From Eublepharis macularius (Eukaryota; Chordata; Lepidosauria; Squamata; Eublepharidae), in NCBI RefSeq assembly GCF_028583425.1, contig NC_072801.1:15520001-15584000 (forward strand): DNA of 64,000 bases, in the 5' to 3' direction. Below are positions 46,075-57,422 of this stretch, in pieces. Under the pieces are notes generated by a model. It had not been told where the DNA came from. It worked only from the letters and a program-made list of their open reading frames with translations, and made no database searches. How positions within the stretch are numbered: the first letter of the stretch is position 1; each line of letters opens with the position of its first letter. Position numbers and translations under genes: made by a program.

Positions 46075-46116
46075 ATGAATCCCTTGGACTTGGCAAGTAA
46101 GACTGCGGAGTATTAA
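46075..46116 (+). promoter_or_regulatory. uORF in the proximal NOG2 leader
   Basis: A 13-codon ATG-initiated frame (tttatgaatccc) that stops before the main ATG. It overlaps by 4 nt (ttATGA) the stop of another short frame that begins at 46001. Would be inside every plausible NOG2 transcript. Confidence 0.4.
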
Positions 46117-46231
46117 CGCGGAGCTTTGGAACAATCGGCAAAGCGAGTCAATCGCAGCGCCTGGCTGCTCTCCGGGGGGAGAACCGTCTGCCGGCGCCAG
46201 TGGACAGAGCTCAGCTGGGCCAAGGGAGAGC

Positions 46232-46879
46232 ATGAGGGCCCCCCAAGCTCTCCTGCTCTGCTCTTCCTTGGCGGTGCTGTTCCAGCCCGGCTCCTGCCAG
46301 CCCTACCTCCGTCTCAGACCCTCCCCTAGTGATAACCTGCCCATCAAGGACATTATCGAGCATCCTGACCCGGAGTATGACCCCAAGGAGCAAGACCTGG
46401 ATGACCGGACTTTGCGGAAGAAACTGGGGAGCAATTTCGACCCTGCTTTCATGTCAGTGGTCGCCCCAGCCCAGGTCAATCTCTCCAGCCCTGACCCGCT
46501 GCACAGGTTCAAGGTGCCAGGACCGTTGCCCAGTGAGTTGAAAAAGCTGGAGCTGGGCGAGACGCCTTATGGGGCTAGACTCAAGATGGGCAAGAAGGCA
46601 CGCCGGAAGTTTCTGCAGTGGCTGTGGGCGTACACCTACTGCCCGGTGCTATACACCTGGAAGGACTTGGGCATCCGATTCTGGCCTCGTTACATCAAAG
46701 AAGGGAACTGTTTTGCGGAGAAGTCTTGCTCCTTCCCGGAGGGCATGTACTGTAAGCCGGTCAAATCGGTCACCAAGACCTTCTTGAGATGGTACTGCCA
46801 AGGGTGGTCAAGGCAAAAGTATTGCACCTGGATCCCCGTGCAGTACCCTGTTATTTCAGAGTGCAAATGTTCCTGTTAG
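46232..46879 (+). CDS. NOG2: Noggin-2, secreted BMP antagonist (single exon)
   Basis: 215-aa noggin family protein, a secreted dimer that binds BMP ligands and blocks receptor contact. Residues 1-22 form a signal peptide, with Q23 the likely mature N terminus. Residues 29-37 (RPSPSDNLP) and EHPDPEYDPKE (43-53) match the N-terminal clip that covers the BMP receptor site; P30 aligns with human P35. A basic stretch at 118-126 (KMGKKARRK) fits heparan sulfate binding. The C terminus is a cystine knot with nine cysteines (137, 160, 166, 174, 189, 198, 211, 213, 215), ending CKCSC. The Gly/Ala-rich linker of noggin-1 is absent, and NFDPAFMS fits noggin-2, hence that paralogue. The family's N-glycosylation site after the clip is lost (DLDDRT); a sequon NLS occurs at 83-85. 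Start chosen for the signal peptide and A at -3. Intronless, as usual for noggins. Family certain; paralogue likely. Confidence 0.95.
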   Translation: MRAPQALLLCSSLAVLFQPGSCQPYLRLRPSPSDNLPIKDIIEHPDPEYDPKEQDLDDRTLRKKLGSNFDPAFMSVVAPAQVNLSSPDPLHRFKVPGPLPSELKKLELGETPYGARLKMGKKARRKFLQWLWAYTYCPVLYTWKDLGIRFWPRYIKEGNCFAEKSCSFPEGMYCKPVKSVTKTFLRWYCQGWSRQKYCTWIPVQYPVISECKCSC

Positions 46880-48005
46880 CCTCGCTTTTGGGGTGCTCGG
46901 GATCCCAGAGAGCTCCCTGCTCTGTGCGTGTGTCGTGTCTGTTGTGTGCGGCTCAGCTCCTGGGGGTGTCTTCTACTGGAAACCATTCAGTGCCTTAGAA
47001 TGGGGTGGAACAGGCCCTGTTCTTCAAACCGCACATGGGGCCCCTTTGATGAGGCTGAGGATCCAGCCAGTGTCGGTCCCGCATATGGCAGGTGCCAATC
47101 ATCTTGCCACCCCAAGGAGGGATTGGATCAGCTGGTCAAGAACTGGGTGGTCCTGTGACACAACTTGCACTCCCTACACCCCAAAACAATGACACACCTT
47201 CAAAAGAGACGTGGCTTGTTAATTTCTCTGTCTCCTGTTTTTTCCCCCAGCAGCCCCTTGCACTGTTATTTTTTTTAAAAAATAATTATTTTATTTTATT
47301 TGAAATGGGAAAAACAAAACCCAAAAAGGAACTGCAGTGCAGGCCAGAGAAAAAGCTAAGCACTACCGAGATGTTTATTTTTATACATATATAGCATTCT
47401 AACAAAAAAAAATTACCATCTTTGTAAATATAGAGATTTTAAAAGGGGAAAATTTCAGCTGTTTTTTATTTTAATTGTTATTATTATTATTATTATTTAC
47501 TAATTCAATGATGCAGGACCACATTTCGAACCCAACCCTTTAGGAACTGGACACTTTTTTTCAGCAACTGGGAAGGGAGATTTTTTTTTTCCTATAGCGA
47601 TGGTTGTTGCCCAGCTTAGCCTGAGTGCTTTAAAGATGTTTTATTTCTATTTCCTGTTTTTTGTTGTTTTTATTTGTCAGTGATCTTCAGACTAATTTTC
47701 AAAGTCTCTAGGGTTTTTTTTAATTGTATATGGATTAAGGAGATTTTTTTTAAAAGTAGGAACTTATGAAAGAGTGACGGAGTTTTTTGTTTTGGAATAC
47801 ATATAGTAATGTAGAGATGTTAAAAGACATTTCTTGTGTACAGTTTTATTTATTTTTGATGTTTGTGTATAGAAGAAAAAAGCTAGAGATTATGCCAGAA
47901 AATATTGAAAATGTTTACTTGAATATTCCTTTCGCAACATATCAGTGTACATATCAACCATGACTGATCAAAACATTTTTAGCAATAAACTCTATCTTTG
48001 AAGAA
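46880..48005 (+). other. NOG2: NOG2 3' UTR
   Basis: From the stop codon to the AATAAA at 47984 there are no transposons. The sequence is increasingly A/T-rich after 47260, with several ATTTA/TTATTTAT elements (near 47370, 47500, 47848) and a (TTA)n run at 47478-47499, suggesting a short-lived mRNA. The end is predicted near 48005. Confidence 0.75.
47984..47989 (+). terminator. NOG2: NOG2 polyadenylation signal AATAAA
   Basis: gcaataaactctatc followed by T/GT-rich sequence about 20-30 nt on (ttctgatgtgc). It is the only good hexamer at this end of the locus. Confidence 0.75.
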
Positions 48006-48194
48006 ATACTTTTCTGATGTGCTACAGACCTAGGGGAGAGGCATATGTAAATTCTTCTTATATAAATCTAGTGCTAGATGTGACCACTTGGTGCTGAAAA
48101 TGCTATGAAGTTTATTGATGTTAACCAAGTTGTGTGTCTGTTTAAGACCTCTGATAAGGGCTGGGGGCTCAGTTATCATCTTGAGATCCGTTGT

Positions 48195-48330
48195 AATCTA
48201 GGGACTAGAGTACTGTGCCAGAGAGAGCCAGGTTCAAATCCCCTGCTCAGCTATAAAAGTTCAGTGGGTCACCTCGGGCCAGCCCCTCTTTCTCAACTTG
48301 CCTTACAGGGTTATTGGAAGGAAGGAATTC
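48195..48330 (+). repeat. Diverged tRNA-derived SINE, sense
   Basis: gccaggttcaaatcccctgc (box B) and gtgggtcacctcgggccagc, then cttgccttacagggttattg. First repeat downstream of NOG2. Confidence 0.65.
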
Positions 48331-48743
48331 TCTCCCCCCCACACACACACACCTGAAAGAAGCATAGGAGGAAAAGAAGATGGATCCTTTTCTGTATCTG
48401 TGGAAAGTGGGGTGATGTTTGTAGAGAAAGATAACTCATGTTCCAGAAGAATAAAATTATCGACAGTGGCATGTGTCTAACCACTCCACTCAACAGTTCA
48501 AAGCTCCTTTGCTGAGCAGAGTGGTGGGATACGTGCCAATGTTTGTGGAAATGAGCAAACTTCTGAAAATCATTATGAGTTTTTATTCCTCCTGGTTGTA
48601 CCTTCTTAGAGCCTGTCTCATTTGGAGGACGGATTTCCCAGGAAAAGATAAAAGCAAAATTCAGAATAGATAGAACAGAACATTGGTACCCTTGCTAGTC
48701 ATTTATGGATTCTGAGGAAGATCAGGTGGTGTTGTACAGCACT

Positions 48744-48745
<2 letters not shown>

Positions 48746-48792
<47 letters not shown>
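48746..48792. repeat. (AC)n microsatellite
   Basis: About 23 uninterrupted dinucleotides. Confidence 0.97.
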
Positions 48793-48795
<3 letters not shown>

Positions 48796-49026
48796 GTATA
48801 AATTTGCAGTGTTTTATCATTATTTACTGTCTCAGCCGTTTGAGGGTTGATGACATTGACCAAAATAGTCACTGTTGTTTAGCTGTGGCAAGGGTTTTCA
48901 AACTCTGTTCCTGGAAACCTTGAGGTTCCTCACAAACTTATCAGAGGTTTACCCATACTTGTAACAGAAACTACATGTATCAAATCTGAAGGTGAGCGCT
49001 GAGAGTGTCCTAGGGTCCCAGTCTGA

Positions 49027-49205
49027 GAGCCAAGCTACAAGTGATGAATTATACTTGAACAGCAAGTGAACAGACTCATGTGTATTCCTCCCTGTTCACT
49101 TGCCCTCCACTTGATCACTACGTGGAGGGCAAGTGAACAGGGAGGAATACACGCGAGTCTGTTCACTTGCCGTTCAAGTGTAATTCATCACTTGTAGCTT
49201 GGCTC
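49027..49205. mobile_element. Palindromic MITE, GRGCCAAGCTA family with TNA duplication (copy 3)
   Basis: gagccaagctacaagtga to tcacttgtagcttggctc; tga on both flanks (49024-49026, 49206-49208). Shortest copy of this subtype (179 bp), essentially one hairpin. Confidence 0.92.
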
Positions 49206-49208
49206 TGA

Positions 49209-50851
49209 GTTCCTATGGGACAAAAATGAGCCACAATGAGCTCAGCCTGTGCCCCACAGGAATTGGAAGATACACCCTCGACTGAACCATGACCTGGAAT
49301 CCTTTGCCACCGTGCTGGAGTGCTTCAGCAGACCGGTGTTTGTGGGTCCCCTAAATTATGGTGGGAATTAAGTGCAACTGAAAAACTAATCCAATGCGTG
49401 CTGCTTATTTCAAAACAAGTCCCATTAAGTACAGTGCAGCTTACTCCCAAATAATCGTACTCTTCAAATTCACCGAATTTGTCAGGGACCGACTGCTGCA
49501 TAAATGCCAGAGGATTAGATGCAGCGGCTCCCTTTGAATCATGGCCGGTGTGTTCATGGCCAAAGTTTCCAGGTCTTGTTTTGCCTGGAGTGGTAGATAA
49601 TTCTTCATTGCATGTTAACTCCGAAGATTGGAATGACCACTTCTGCTTGCTGACAACGTTTGTTAAAACCGTAGCCTGGAAAATGCTGCGCAGTTCTTAC
49701 CCGCCCTTTCCCACAATCTTGCAAAATTGCCTTCAGTGCCCCAATCTGAACCCATGCCTCCCAGATCCAGAGTCCTGCAAGTGTGGCTGCCTGTCCTCTG
49801 TCCAGCAGATACTCAGCACCTTTCTTTGCTTCAACATTAGTAGTTGTGGATAGACGTCTGAAGATGCTTCTCCAAACCTCCGTCTGTTAAAATGTGTGAT
49901 GGGTACTGAAAGCATGAGGGCCTGGGTCAGAAGGAAGATGTGGCAAACAAGGGCACCAAAGAAAGAATGGTCAGTGAGGGAAAGGGAAGCATGAAAGAAT
50001 CTTGCTATTCTTTTATACCCACAAAGAAGTCTCTTTTGCGGCTACATTTGGGCAAAGGTGAACAACACTCATGCTTTTACTCGGGCTGTTGCCTGTTTAA
50101 ATGTGTGTGTGTGTGTGCGTGTCCATGTTTGTTGTGCATACATCCAGTAGCCTTGCTTCAGAGCTTGAACAGCAGCCCAACACATAGACATTCAACAGGG
50201 CAAGCTTTTGCTGGCATTGAGAGAAGTGATGGCAACAATTTTACCAGTTCTCTTTCTGTCTGTCAGTTAAAGGCACAAGAGCAGGGCTGCTAAAGAAAGT
50301 GGGCAGGTTTTGTTACAGGCTATTTAGGAGTAATATCTAGTGTAGTGTTTGTATTTTTAAAAAATGTGCTTTGAAGGAAAGCTCTGTCCAAGAATTTTTC
50401 TGCCAGTTGAGAAAGCGACAGCCCTGTTGCTTCTTCCGTGATGTGGCCATCCACGATCTGAGAAGAAACATAGCATGACACTCCCCCAGTTTTTCCTTTT
50501 GTTGTTTCCCATTCATCATTTTACCCCTTCTCCCTTAATAAACTCTGCCCCATACAGTGCAAACCATAGGGAGCTAAAGTCTCGCAGAGCAGAAATTGTT
50601 CTCTTCTGTATTGGAGGAGGGGAGGACATAATTTATTTGTGGTGAACCTGGCAATGGTCTTCCAAAACAATTCAAGAAACTACTTTTTCACTGAGAAGGT
50701 CAATGGAACCGGGCCGTTGGAACAGACCCCTATGAGAACCCAGCCCCAGATACCTTTCTTCTAGCACACCTGATGTTTGATACCATCTGTTAAGTCTCCA
50801 AGAACAGTTCTCATTCCCAGCACTCCTATATCTTCTCAGCCAACAGCACAC
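49209..50851. other. Intergenic; candidate conserved element 49450-49860
   Basis: 49385-49470 is a piece of the aatcctatgca-type palindrome. 49470-49860 is repeat-free with an uninterrupted 124-codon frame lacking any domain; it could equally be a conserved non-coding block. A (TG)n lies at 50103-50119. Confidence 0.3.
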
Positions 50852-50859
50852 CTGATAGC

Positions 50860-51119
50860 CTGGGCTTTTTTTCTGGGAAAAGAGGTGGTGGAACTTAGAG
50901 GGTTGCCCTTGGAGAAAATGGTCACATGGCTGGTGGCCCTGCCCCCTGATCTCCAGACAGAGGGGAGTTTAGATTGCCCTCCGCACCGCTGAGCGGCGTG
51001 GAGGGCAATCTAAACTCCCCTCTGTCTGGAGATCAGGGGGCGGGGCCATCAGCCATGTGACCATTTTCAAGAGGTTCCGGAACTCCGTTCCACCACGTTC
51101 CTGCTGAAAAAAAGCCCTG
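50860..51119 (+). mobile_element. hAT-type MITE, CAGGGCTTTTTTTC family (copy 9)
   Basis: Perfect duplication ctgatagc (50852-50859, 51120-51127). Hairpin core ccgcaccgctgagcggcgtgg. Confidence 0.95.
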
Positions 51120-51127
51120 CTGATAGC

Positions 51128-53192
51128 ACAGATGTATCAGCAATGGTTAAACCCCATAAAGACTCTACTTAGCTGGAGTCAGGGAAACGGCCACCAAACT
51201 GCCTGTTTCCATGGATGGCTGGGGAACTGATCCAGTTCACGGCAGTGCAAAGATTCTGCTTGAGGTCTGAGCCTTAACTCTCCCCTGCAAACATATTGAT
51301 TGCTCTTTTGATGCATGATGGCAGGAGCCTTTGCGTAATTAACATTAATTTACCAAGTCAAAAAATTCTATAAAATCTACATGAAAAAAATGAGGCTAGG
51401 AAGAATTAATCTAAAGATGGAGAGGGGTGTCTATGCATGTTTCCGCATTTCTATTTTTTAACCCTTCCAATCTGCTTATTAATATTTGAATATGTACTTG
51501 CTCTCAGGCATGAAGTTTTGGATACCCAGTGGCCTTGGGAAAGATTGGAGTTGGGGAGGGGGGAGAACACCAGGGGTGTTTTGGAAAAGAACAGGGAGGC
51601 TTGTCTTGCAAGAGGAACAACATCTGTGGTACGGACGCTGAACATCTGTAGGGGGGGTTGGCCAGGGAGGGTATTCTGGGAAAATATTTCTGACCTAATC
51701 CCAGCAGTATCTGGTGTGGTGGGATTTGGTTACAGATGGCCCCTTAACATCTTAGTGCGTTTTGTTCTGCTGGGTTTCAGGGGCAAGCAGAGACCCTTGC
51801 ATTGTGCTAACCTGGGAAATAAACCTTGGCTAGAATTGATGGCTAAATTTATTTGTGGGGGATGGTAGAGACATATTCTTTTTTTCCCCCCCAGCACACA
51901 CTAATTTTGAGGAGGGGAAGACTCAAAAACTCTGCATGCTGTTCTACTGAGAGCTGACTCCGTGCATGTTTTCCCCAAGACAAACGTTTTAAAGGATAAC
52001 GAAATAAGAATTATATTCTTTGTGCAAGACTGGAAAGTGATTAGGATGGCAATTGTTAAAGGGCTCCCAGCTCCCTGAAATCTCCAAGAGGAAAGATTGA
52101 TGAGTTAAAGCCAGAGTAGTATAGCTGTTAGTGTCGGACTTGGAACTTGGGGCCAAAACTCTACTCTGCCAAAAAGCACATTGGGTGACTTTGTACCAGT
52201 CACTCACAGCCTAACCATCCTTACAGGGTTGCTGTGAGCACAAAGGGAGATGAGAATCTTGCACATTTCTCTGAGCTCCTTTGAAACAGGGCAAAGTAAT
52301 AATGTACAATGAGAGTTAACCCTGTTTCTCATTTCTCTGCTCTCCTTTGGATGCTTTCATGTCTGCATGGCTACAAAATAAAATCATTGGCTGGACTTGA
52401 TTTTTAAAAATGTGGTCACCCATGTCTCATTTTAAATATCTGTCAATGTTTTTCTTGCTACTTTGGAAAAAAAAGAGTGACTGCATCACTAGAGGATAGT
52501 TAAAAACTGCGGGAATTGTCCTATTCCAGTGTTACGCACACACAAACACACACATCCCCTGGCTAGAAATTAATTCTTGATTTTTCTTGTTTTTAGCTGC
52601 ATCGTCATGTTTTCTATCCCATCTTTGCACCCAAGTGATCTCCACCCCGACTCTCAACCATTTAGAACAATATCATGATAACACTCTCACAACTCTTCCA
52701 ACAGCGAAGAGCAGATAAAACAGAAAGATCCTGTCAATCAAATGCCACTCAACATGAGGATAAAACGTGGTTATTGTTTGCATGGTCCCTGAAAGATAGG
52801 CGCTTGATGAATATATCCAAGAATGGAATTTCTCAGGTGGGAGTCAGCCCAGGTAAGAGCTTGTCCCTGGAGGTAATCCATGCCACAACTGACAGTGGGG
52901 CACACCCAGAGCAGATCATCAGCTAAAGATCTTGAGTAATATTCAAGACCTCCAGCATTAGGTTCCCAGCACCTTAGTAAAAAGGGAAGAACCATTGCTT
53001 AATTTTATCTTGTGACAGGGAAGGGCAAATATCCTCCACGCTGTATTGTCCCCAGCATCTAGTATGCTTTAGAGGTGAATGCCCAGGTATTTAACATATG
53101 TGACAAAGGACCCAGATTCCAGGCTTGGAGAGAGGCATCATTAACCAGTTTGGGAGTAACTCAGCATAGGGTTGCACAGTTATTCTGTGTCT
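51128..53192. other. Intergenic; SINE fragment at about 52110-52300
   Basis: 52115-52260 (gtatagctgttagtgtcgga, cattgggtgactttgtacca) is a worn tRNA-SINE. 51290-51400 holds gcgtaattaacattaattta in repeat-free sequence. No gene is supported. Confidence 0.35.
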
Positions 53193-53860
53193 ACACATTT
53201 ATTTCCTTATTTATTTCATTTTACATATAGTCCACCTTTCTCGCTGAGACGCAAGACAGATTACACAGTGTGAGATAGTACAGACTATTCCAAGGAAATT
53301 TCAATAAGCAATTTAATAGGGTCTATAAATGCAAACTTGCGGATTTAAAACCAGCAGAAATCCAATACGGAGTCGAAGAGCTGTTGAAACAGAGCATAAG
53401 CAATTCTCAAACAGACACATTAAACAACATAGAACTACCCAGTAGGACCATGCCCAAAGCAACAGACAGCACACAGTAGCACGTAGTTGTAAAGTCTGTG
53501 GTCCCTGTCTCTTTACTGATGCACCCCTCTGCAACCACTTCCTTACAGTACAGTCCTCCTATCCGAGTAAAAAGCCCTCTTGTAATTCGGTTTTTCATTG
53601 TTTTTGGAAAACCAGGAAAGTGGGAGCTTTTGGGTAAGTCATTTAATCCGTGGGGGCCATCACAGAGAATGCCCATGTAGGGGCAGCTGTTGATTTTGCC
53701 CATAGCACCTGCAGAAGGCCCTGTTCAGTTGAGCAAAACTGCCATGGTAGAGCGTGGGGAGAGAGGCGGCCCCCTAGATATGCCAGGCTAAGGTCATGAA
53801 GAGTTTTGTATGTGATAACCTCCTTGAATTGAATTGTAACTGACAGCAGCATCTTTTAGC
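53193..53860 (-). repeat. CR1/L2-type LINE, antisense, long 3' fragment
   Basis: Starts tttatttccttatttatttc then ctttctcgctgagacgcaag, the inverse of the 3' tail, and continues through gaagagttttgtatgtgataac and ccttgaattgaattgtaact. About 670 bp, no open reverse transcriptase frame. Confidence 0.65.
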
Positions 53861-55219
53861 TGACTGCGGCCTCAAATTCAGCATTGTGGACATTCTGGAT
53901 TATGAAGATGTTTTTACTCCCAACCAGAAGACTGTGCCTGCTCACAGGGAATAGTCCCTCCTCTCCAAGCATTCATATTGCTGGGAGTCGGTCAGCCTCT
54001 GGTAAACAAGTTTTGCAATGCCGTAAAAACCTGCAAAACCTTTTTGGCTAGCTAGAGAAACGGGGGAAGAACTACGTTCACACTCAACAGCTTACTCTCA
54101 GGTTCCCAGCTCTTCCTTTTGCTGTGAGATGCCTCCTGTGCTATCTCCTTTCTCTTTCCCAGGCACATTTATCATAAGTATGCCTCCCTGATTTCAGTGC
54201 CACATACTGGACAAGCACCCCTCCACCCCACTCCAATTCCACTGCCTTAGGCCCAGGCTATTGCAGATTCTGGCAGCCGCTTGCTTCTTTCTGCCCTTTT
54301 CCCTCTCTCATTCTCCCACCCGCCTGCTGCTGCCTGCTTCCATTACGGCTGTTTTTTAGCACACAACCCTGTTTTAGGATGAAAGGAATCTTGATGAATA
54401 TATGCTGTGATTTCAAAGTGTGTTTTGTACAGCAGCGACAACAACAACAAAGCATTTGGGGTGGGAGCCCTGGTTTTCTGGCTGGCTCGCATGGCGAAGT
54501 CTCAGGGGGTTTTGGAAGCCCCCTCACTATCAGCGGCGCCACTTAGCCGACAGAACAGGACGAGGCGGTTAGCTAGAGGATCAGCAGCTTAACCCCTTCT
54601 AACTTACACAGAGCCTGCTGGGGACGGGAGTGCCTTAAAGAGAACAGCAGCCGCAAGACTGAAATCCCCCCCTCATCTTTTTTAAAAATGGTTTTCAGTA
54701 TGGATGGAGGAATCAGATACTATGAGCAATGTTACCTTAAACCAGCCTCTCTGGTTTTTTAAAAGCCTTCTTCTTAAAGGGGCCTGAAGCCAGGGTTCTA
54801 TTTTTTCTCTCTCCCATCATCAGAAGATGGATAAGGAGCTCTTTGCAAAAGAAAACCACCAATCCAAGCTGCCTCTGCAATCTGACAGTGATTTGGAAAC
54901 AGATGGCCATTGGTAGGTGGGTTCTAGAGAGCAATAGGGAAGCAGGGGGTCAGGTGAGGACGGTAGACCTGCCTTTGACATGGGGCAAGCTCTTTCCTTC
55001 TTAGTACGGCTTCACAAATTTCCAGGCTCTGAAAACAAGTTCTGAGACCCAGTCCTGGTCCAATGGTCAGGACACAGGGCCCGGATATCATTTCAAACAC
55101 ATCCCCTCTGCTTGCAGGAACCCATCGCACATGCGCAATCTTATGAAAGAAAACATCTACTTAATTTCAGAAACATTATGGCAAAGATCTTCCCGTCTCT
55201 GCCAAGCTTCTTGGACCAC
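53861..55219. other. Intergenic, no recognised feature
   Basis: No repeats matching others in the window. 54380-54600 is a moderately GC-rich patch of unknown nature. Confidence 0.4.
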
Positions 55220-55222
55220 TGA

Positions 55223-55455
55223 GAGCAGAACTACAAGTGACAAAAGGCACAGATTGGACACTTGTCTGCTTCCCTCAAGTTTTGGCGGGAAATGTAGGCA
55301 GCTTGGCAGAATGTTGGACAAGTGACAGTTGAAAGTCCATTGAACAGCAGTCAGAGAGTGAAGCTGCGAGACCAGGACGCCTACATTTCCCATCAAAACT
55401 TGAGGGAAGCAGACAAGTGTCCAATCTGTGCCTTTTGTCACTTGTGGTTCTGCTC
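55223..55455. mobile_element. Palindromic MITE, GRGCCAAGCTA relative with altered ends
   Basis: Ends gagcagaactacaagtgaca / tgtcacttgtggttctgctc keep the 5' GAG and the inner ctacaagtga. Flanks tga and taa (2 of 3). The cttccctcaagtttt arms are present. It marks a sister subfamily. Confidence 0.82.
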
Positions 55456-55587
55456 TAAGTCCAAGTGAAATTACGGCCCTTTCCCCTTTCATACTTGTAC
55501 CCTGAGGAAGGAGCAGAATACTTAGAACATCAAGGAGGCATTGAGTTTGCCTGCAGAAGCCCTCTATTATAAAGGCAATCTCATTCA

Positions 55588-55675
55588 CAGTGAAATCCTA
55601 AACAGAGTTAATCCAGTCTAAGCCCACCGATTTCAATGGGCTTAAACTGGGTTAACTTCTCTTAGGATTTCACTG
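55588..55675. mobile_element. Small palindromic repeat, CAGTGAAATCCTA ends
   Basis: cagtgaaatcctaaacagag pairs with ctcttaggatttcactg, and the inner gggcttaaactggg pairs with ccagtctaagccc. One hairpin of 88 bp; related to 12588 and 42763. Confidence 0.75.
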
Positions 55676-56349
55676 ATTAAGAAGTTGTTTGTCTGCGTCG
55701 TTCATCAGAGCAAACATTTATTCGGAGTGTTATTGGAGTACCTGCTAAATGATAATGTGTGCGTGCAATGGTTCAGGTGGTCTTAATGAATTCCGGCTAG
55801 AACAAAAGCTCCCTGGTCAAAACATATTCCCCCCTACACAATGTGACTTCCAGTGCTGTTGTTTTTAGTTGCAGTTCAGTTCTAAAATTTGCTTCCAGAT
55901 AGATATAGGAACTTCACGTCCTACGACCTCAGTGCCATACTCTCTGAGCATTTTTATGGCTGACCAGTAGTAAGTACACTCTGCACATACTCAGAGATTC
56001 AATTTCCTTGATGGTTGGCTTGGGGTACGTTTCATGCATACCCCATTGACCCAACACAGATGCCCACTTTTTAGACCACTGTTGGGTAGATTCCTGCCTG
56101 TTGGACAGGTTGGGCACTTTAAACTCTAGCAAAAGAATAAACGCTCTCTGATTCTTGCAGCTGACTTTAAAAAAAAACCAGTAAGTTATTTACTAGTCAA
56201 GTAAAATCTTGAGATCGACTCCTCTAATGACAAAGAAGTTGTATGTGCAACCTCTGTGTATGGTCTTGATCCTGGCACGCCAGACCCAAAGTATTCCCCA
56301 CCCAATAGAAAATCCAGAAATCCTTTCCAAAAATTCTAGTCCACAATTT
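55676..56349. other. Intergenic, possible conserved block 55690-55800
   Basis: 55690-55800 (gcaaacatttattcggagtg, gctaaatgataatgtg) is repeat-free. No other feature is recognised. Confidence 0.3.
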
Positions 56350-56357
56350 CTTGTAGC

Positions 56358-56598
56358 CGGGGCTTTTTTTTCTGGGAAAAGAGGTGGTGGAACTCAGTGG
56401 GTTGCCCTCGGAGAAAATGGTCACATGGCTGGTGGCCCCGCCCCCTGATCTCCAGACAGAGGGGAGTTTAGATTGCCCTCGGGGCAATCTAAACTCCCCT
56501 CTGTCTGGAGATCAGGGGGCGGGGCCACCAGCCATGTGACCATTTTCAAGAGGTTCCGGAACTCCGTTCCACCGCGTTCCTGCTGAAAAAAAGCCCTG
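56358..56598 (+). mobile_element. hAT-type MITE, CAGGGCTTTTTTTC family (copy 10)
   Basis: Perfect duplication cttgtagc (56350-56357, 56599-56606). Central hairpin gattgccctcggggcaatc. Very similar to the copy at 50860. Confidence 0.95.
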
Positions 56599-56606
56599 CT
56601 TGTAGC

Positions 56607-57419
56607 TAATGACATATTCCACAAAAAACATGACTTTTTTTTTCTAATCAGAGAGAAATTTGCCAAGCATCCTTAGAAACCTTGATCTATCTCCCCCATC
56701 TTGGTTTAAATCTCACCACCCTGATCCAAACTTTGTACCCTGGGATTTAGATCCGTGGCCTGTTGCCCTAAGGAAGTTAGCTCTGCTACTTTCATAGACC
56801 TTTCGGTGTTTCAGAACTGTGTTGTCTTGTGTTGCTTTAATTTCATCCTGCCAAACATTAATAAACCCAAAGATGGCCTTTGGTACTGAAAGGGAGCTCT
56901 GCTTTTGAATATAAGGCGAGCCTTCTTTGGTCAGCTTTTTCCCTCTTTGTTTGGGCCTCTTCTTTTTTCCTTTCTCCTGCCGCATGTAGCTTGGCTCACT
57001 TACGCTCTCAAAGATATATTCTCCTCCGTGCGACTGTTTGCAACAACTTAGATTACATAGGTTGATCCTGGGGAGAACAAGCAAGGAAAACGGCCCTTTC
57101 TTGTCTGGGCCATAGCCAGATTGGGGCTAGCAGGTACACCGTACCACCTGGAACACTGATTTGCCTCGCTTGAGAATTAAAAACAACAGCAGGCTTTTAA
57201 AAAATTCAACATGTCTGGTTCCATTTAACAAATGAGAGCTTGTTTGAGAACAGGAAAAAGTCCAGTTTTTTTTTTAAAAAAAATCAGTGGTAGCTGGTTG
57301 CTGTTCATGGCCTAGTGATATGGTACCCAGCTATACCCACCTGAGATTCCTCTTGGCATGGGAGGGGTTTTCAAAATCACTACCACCCTCTTTGGTGTGA
57401 TGCATGGGGGAGGGGAATC
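56607..57419. other. Intergenic, no recognised feature
   Basis: A T-run then A-run at 57266-57284 and ordinary sequence; nothing recognised. Confidence 0.4.
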
Positions 57420-57422
57420 CCT

